Below, in pieces: positions 6,737 to 6,804 of a DNA stretch of 6,804 nt. This DNA is from an uncultured beta proteobacterium (lineage in GTDB: Bacteria; Pseudomonadota; Gammaproteobacteria; Burkholderiales; Rhodocyclaceae): positions 1 to 6,804 of the forward strand of contig CAIVZW010000308.1 in NCBI GenBank assembly GCA_903910495.1, written 5' to 3'. The notes below the pieces were generated by a model, which worked only from the letters and a program-made list of their open reading frames with translations, was not told the DNA's origin and did not search any database. Position numbers and translations under genes: made by a program. Positions within the stretch are counted from its first letter, which is position 1. Each line of letters begins with the position of its first letter.

Positions 6737-6804
6737 ATGCCGAGTTCTGCTCTTCATCCAGTGACGCGGGTCATCGTCTGGCTTCTGTTTCTGCTCGCTG
6801 TGCA
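6737..6804 (+). CDS. N-terminal fragment of a probable membrane protein (runs off window)
   Basis: An ATG at 6737 opens a frame of 22 codons that continues past the window edge. It begins MPSSALHPVTRVIVWLLFLL: a short polar start with HPVTR, then a strongly hydrophobic run typical of a first membrane helix or signal anchor. An in-frame TAG at 6719-6721 limits the start to ATG 6737 unless a rare codon is used. No convincing ribosome binding site is seen just upstream (CCGGG and ATTCCC only), so the start is uncertain. HPxTR followed by hydrophobic residues recalls CbiQ/EcfT-type transporter subunits, but 22 residues cannot settle this. It does not look like the TruA N terminus, although truA follows fimV in Pseudomonas. 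The fimV terminator separates it from upstream genes. Confidence 0.5.
   Translation, partial: MPSSALHPVTRVIVWLLFLLAV

Overview
The window is a compact, almost fully coding stretch of a moderately GC-rich bacterial chromosome, with every recognisable gene on the + strand. Gene content and order (leuC, an entericidin-like lipoprotein, leuD, leuB, asd, fimV) match the leucine/aspartate-semialdehyde/FimV neighbourhood of Beta- and Gammaproteobacteria. The small lipoprotein between leuC and leuD, and the lack of an asd-like usg gene before fimV, fit a betaproteobacterium. Something near the Rhodocyclales is my best guess, but that is inference and not a database result.

Layout: the 3' end of leuC (2-310), a 42-codon entericidin-type lipoprotein gene (321-449), leuD (470-1108), leuB (1124-2188) and asd (2231-3361) are separated by only 10-42 bases. 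Each has a recognisable ribosome binding site and no terminator is visible between them, so they are probably one transcript. LeuC and LeuD form isopropylmalate isomerase and LeuB performs the next, oxidative step of leucine synthesis. Asd makes aspartate semialdehyde, the branch point to lysine/diaminopimelate, threonine and methionine. A 115-135 base gap after asd holds a hairpin with a T-rich arm (possible terminator), a small inverted repeat and a weak promoter candidate. Next comes fimV (about 3498-6656), a 1052-residue inner-membrane, peptidoglycan-binding polar organiser of type IV pili and cell-pole functions. It is closed by a textbook intrinsic terminator (6678-6716). The last 68 bases begin a new gene with a hydrophobic N terminus.

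The window is mostly housekeeping and I see no sign of a mobile element, CRISPR array, tRNA, rRNA or defence system. The parts worth a second look are the lone entericidin-like gene embedded in the leucine operon, two families of internal repeats in the FimV cytoplasmic region (LDFDL-type motifs and a 25-residue tandem repeat with VNPxF), a six-proline run just before the FimV membrane segment, the asd-fimV gap, and the unidentified membrane-type gene where truA might have been expected.
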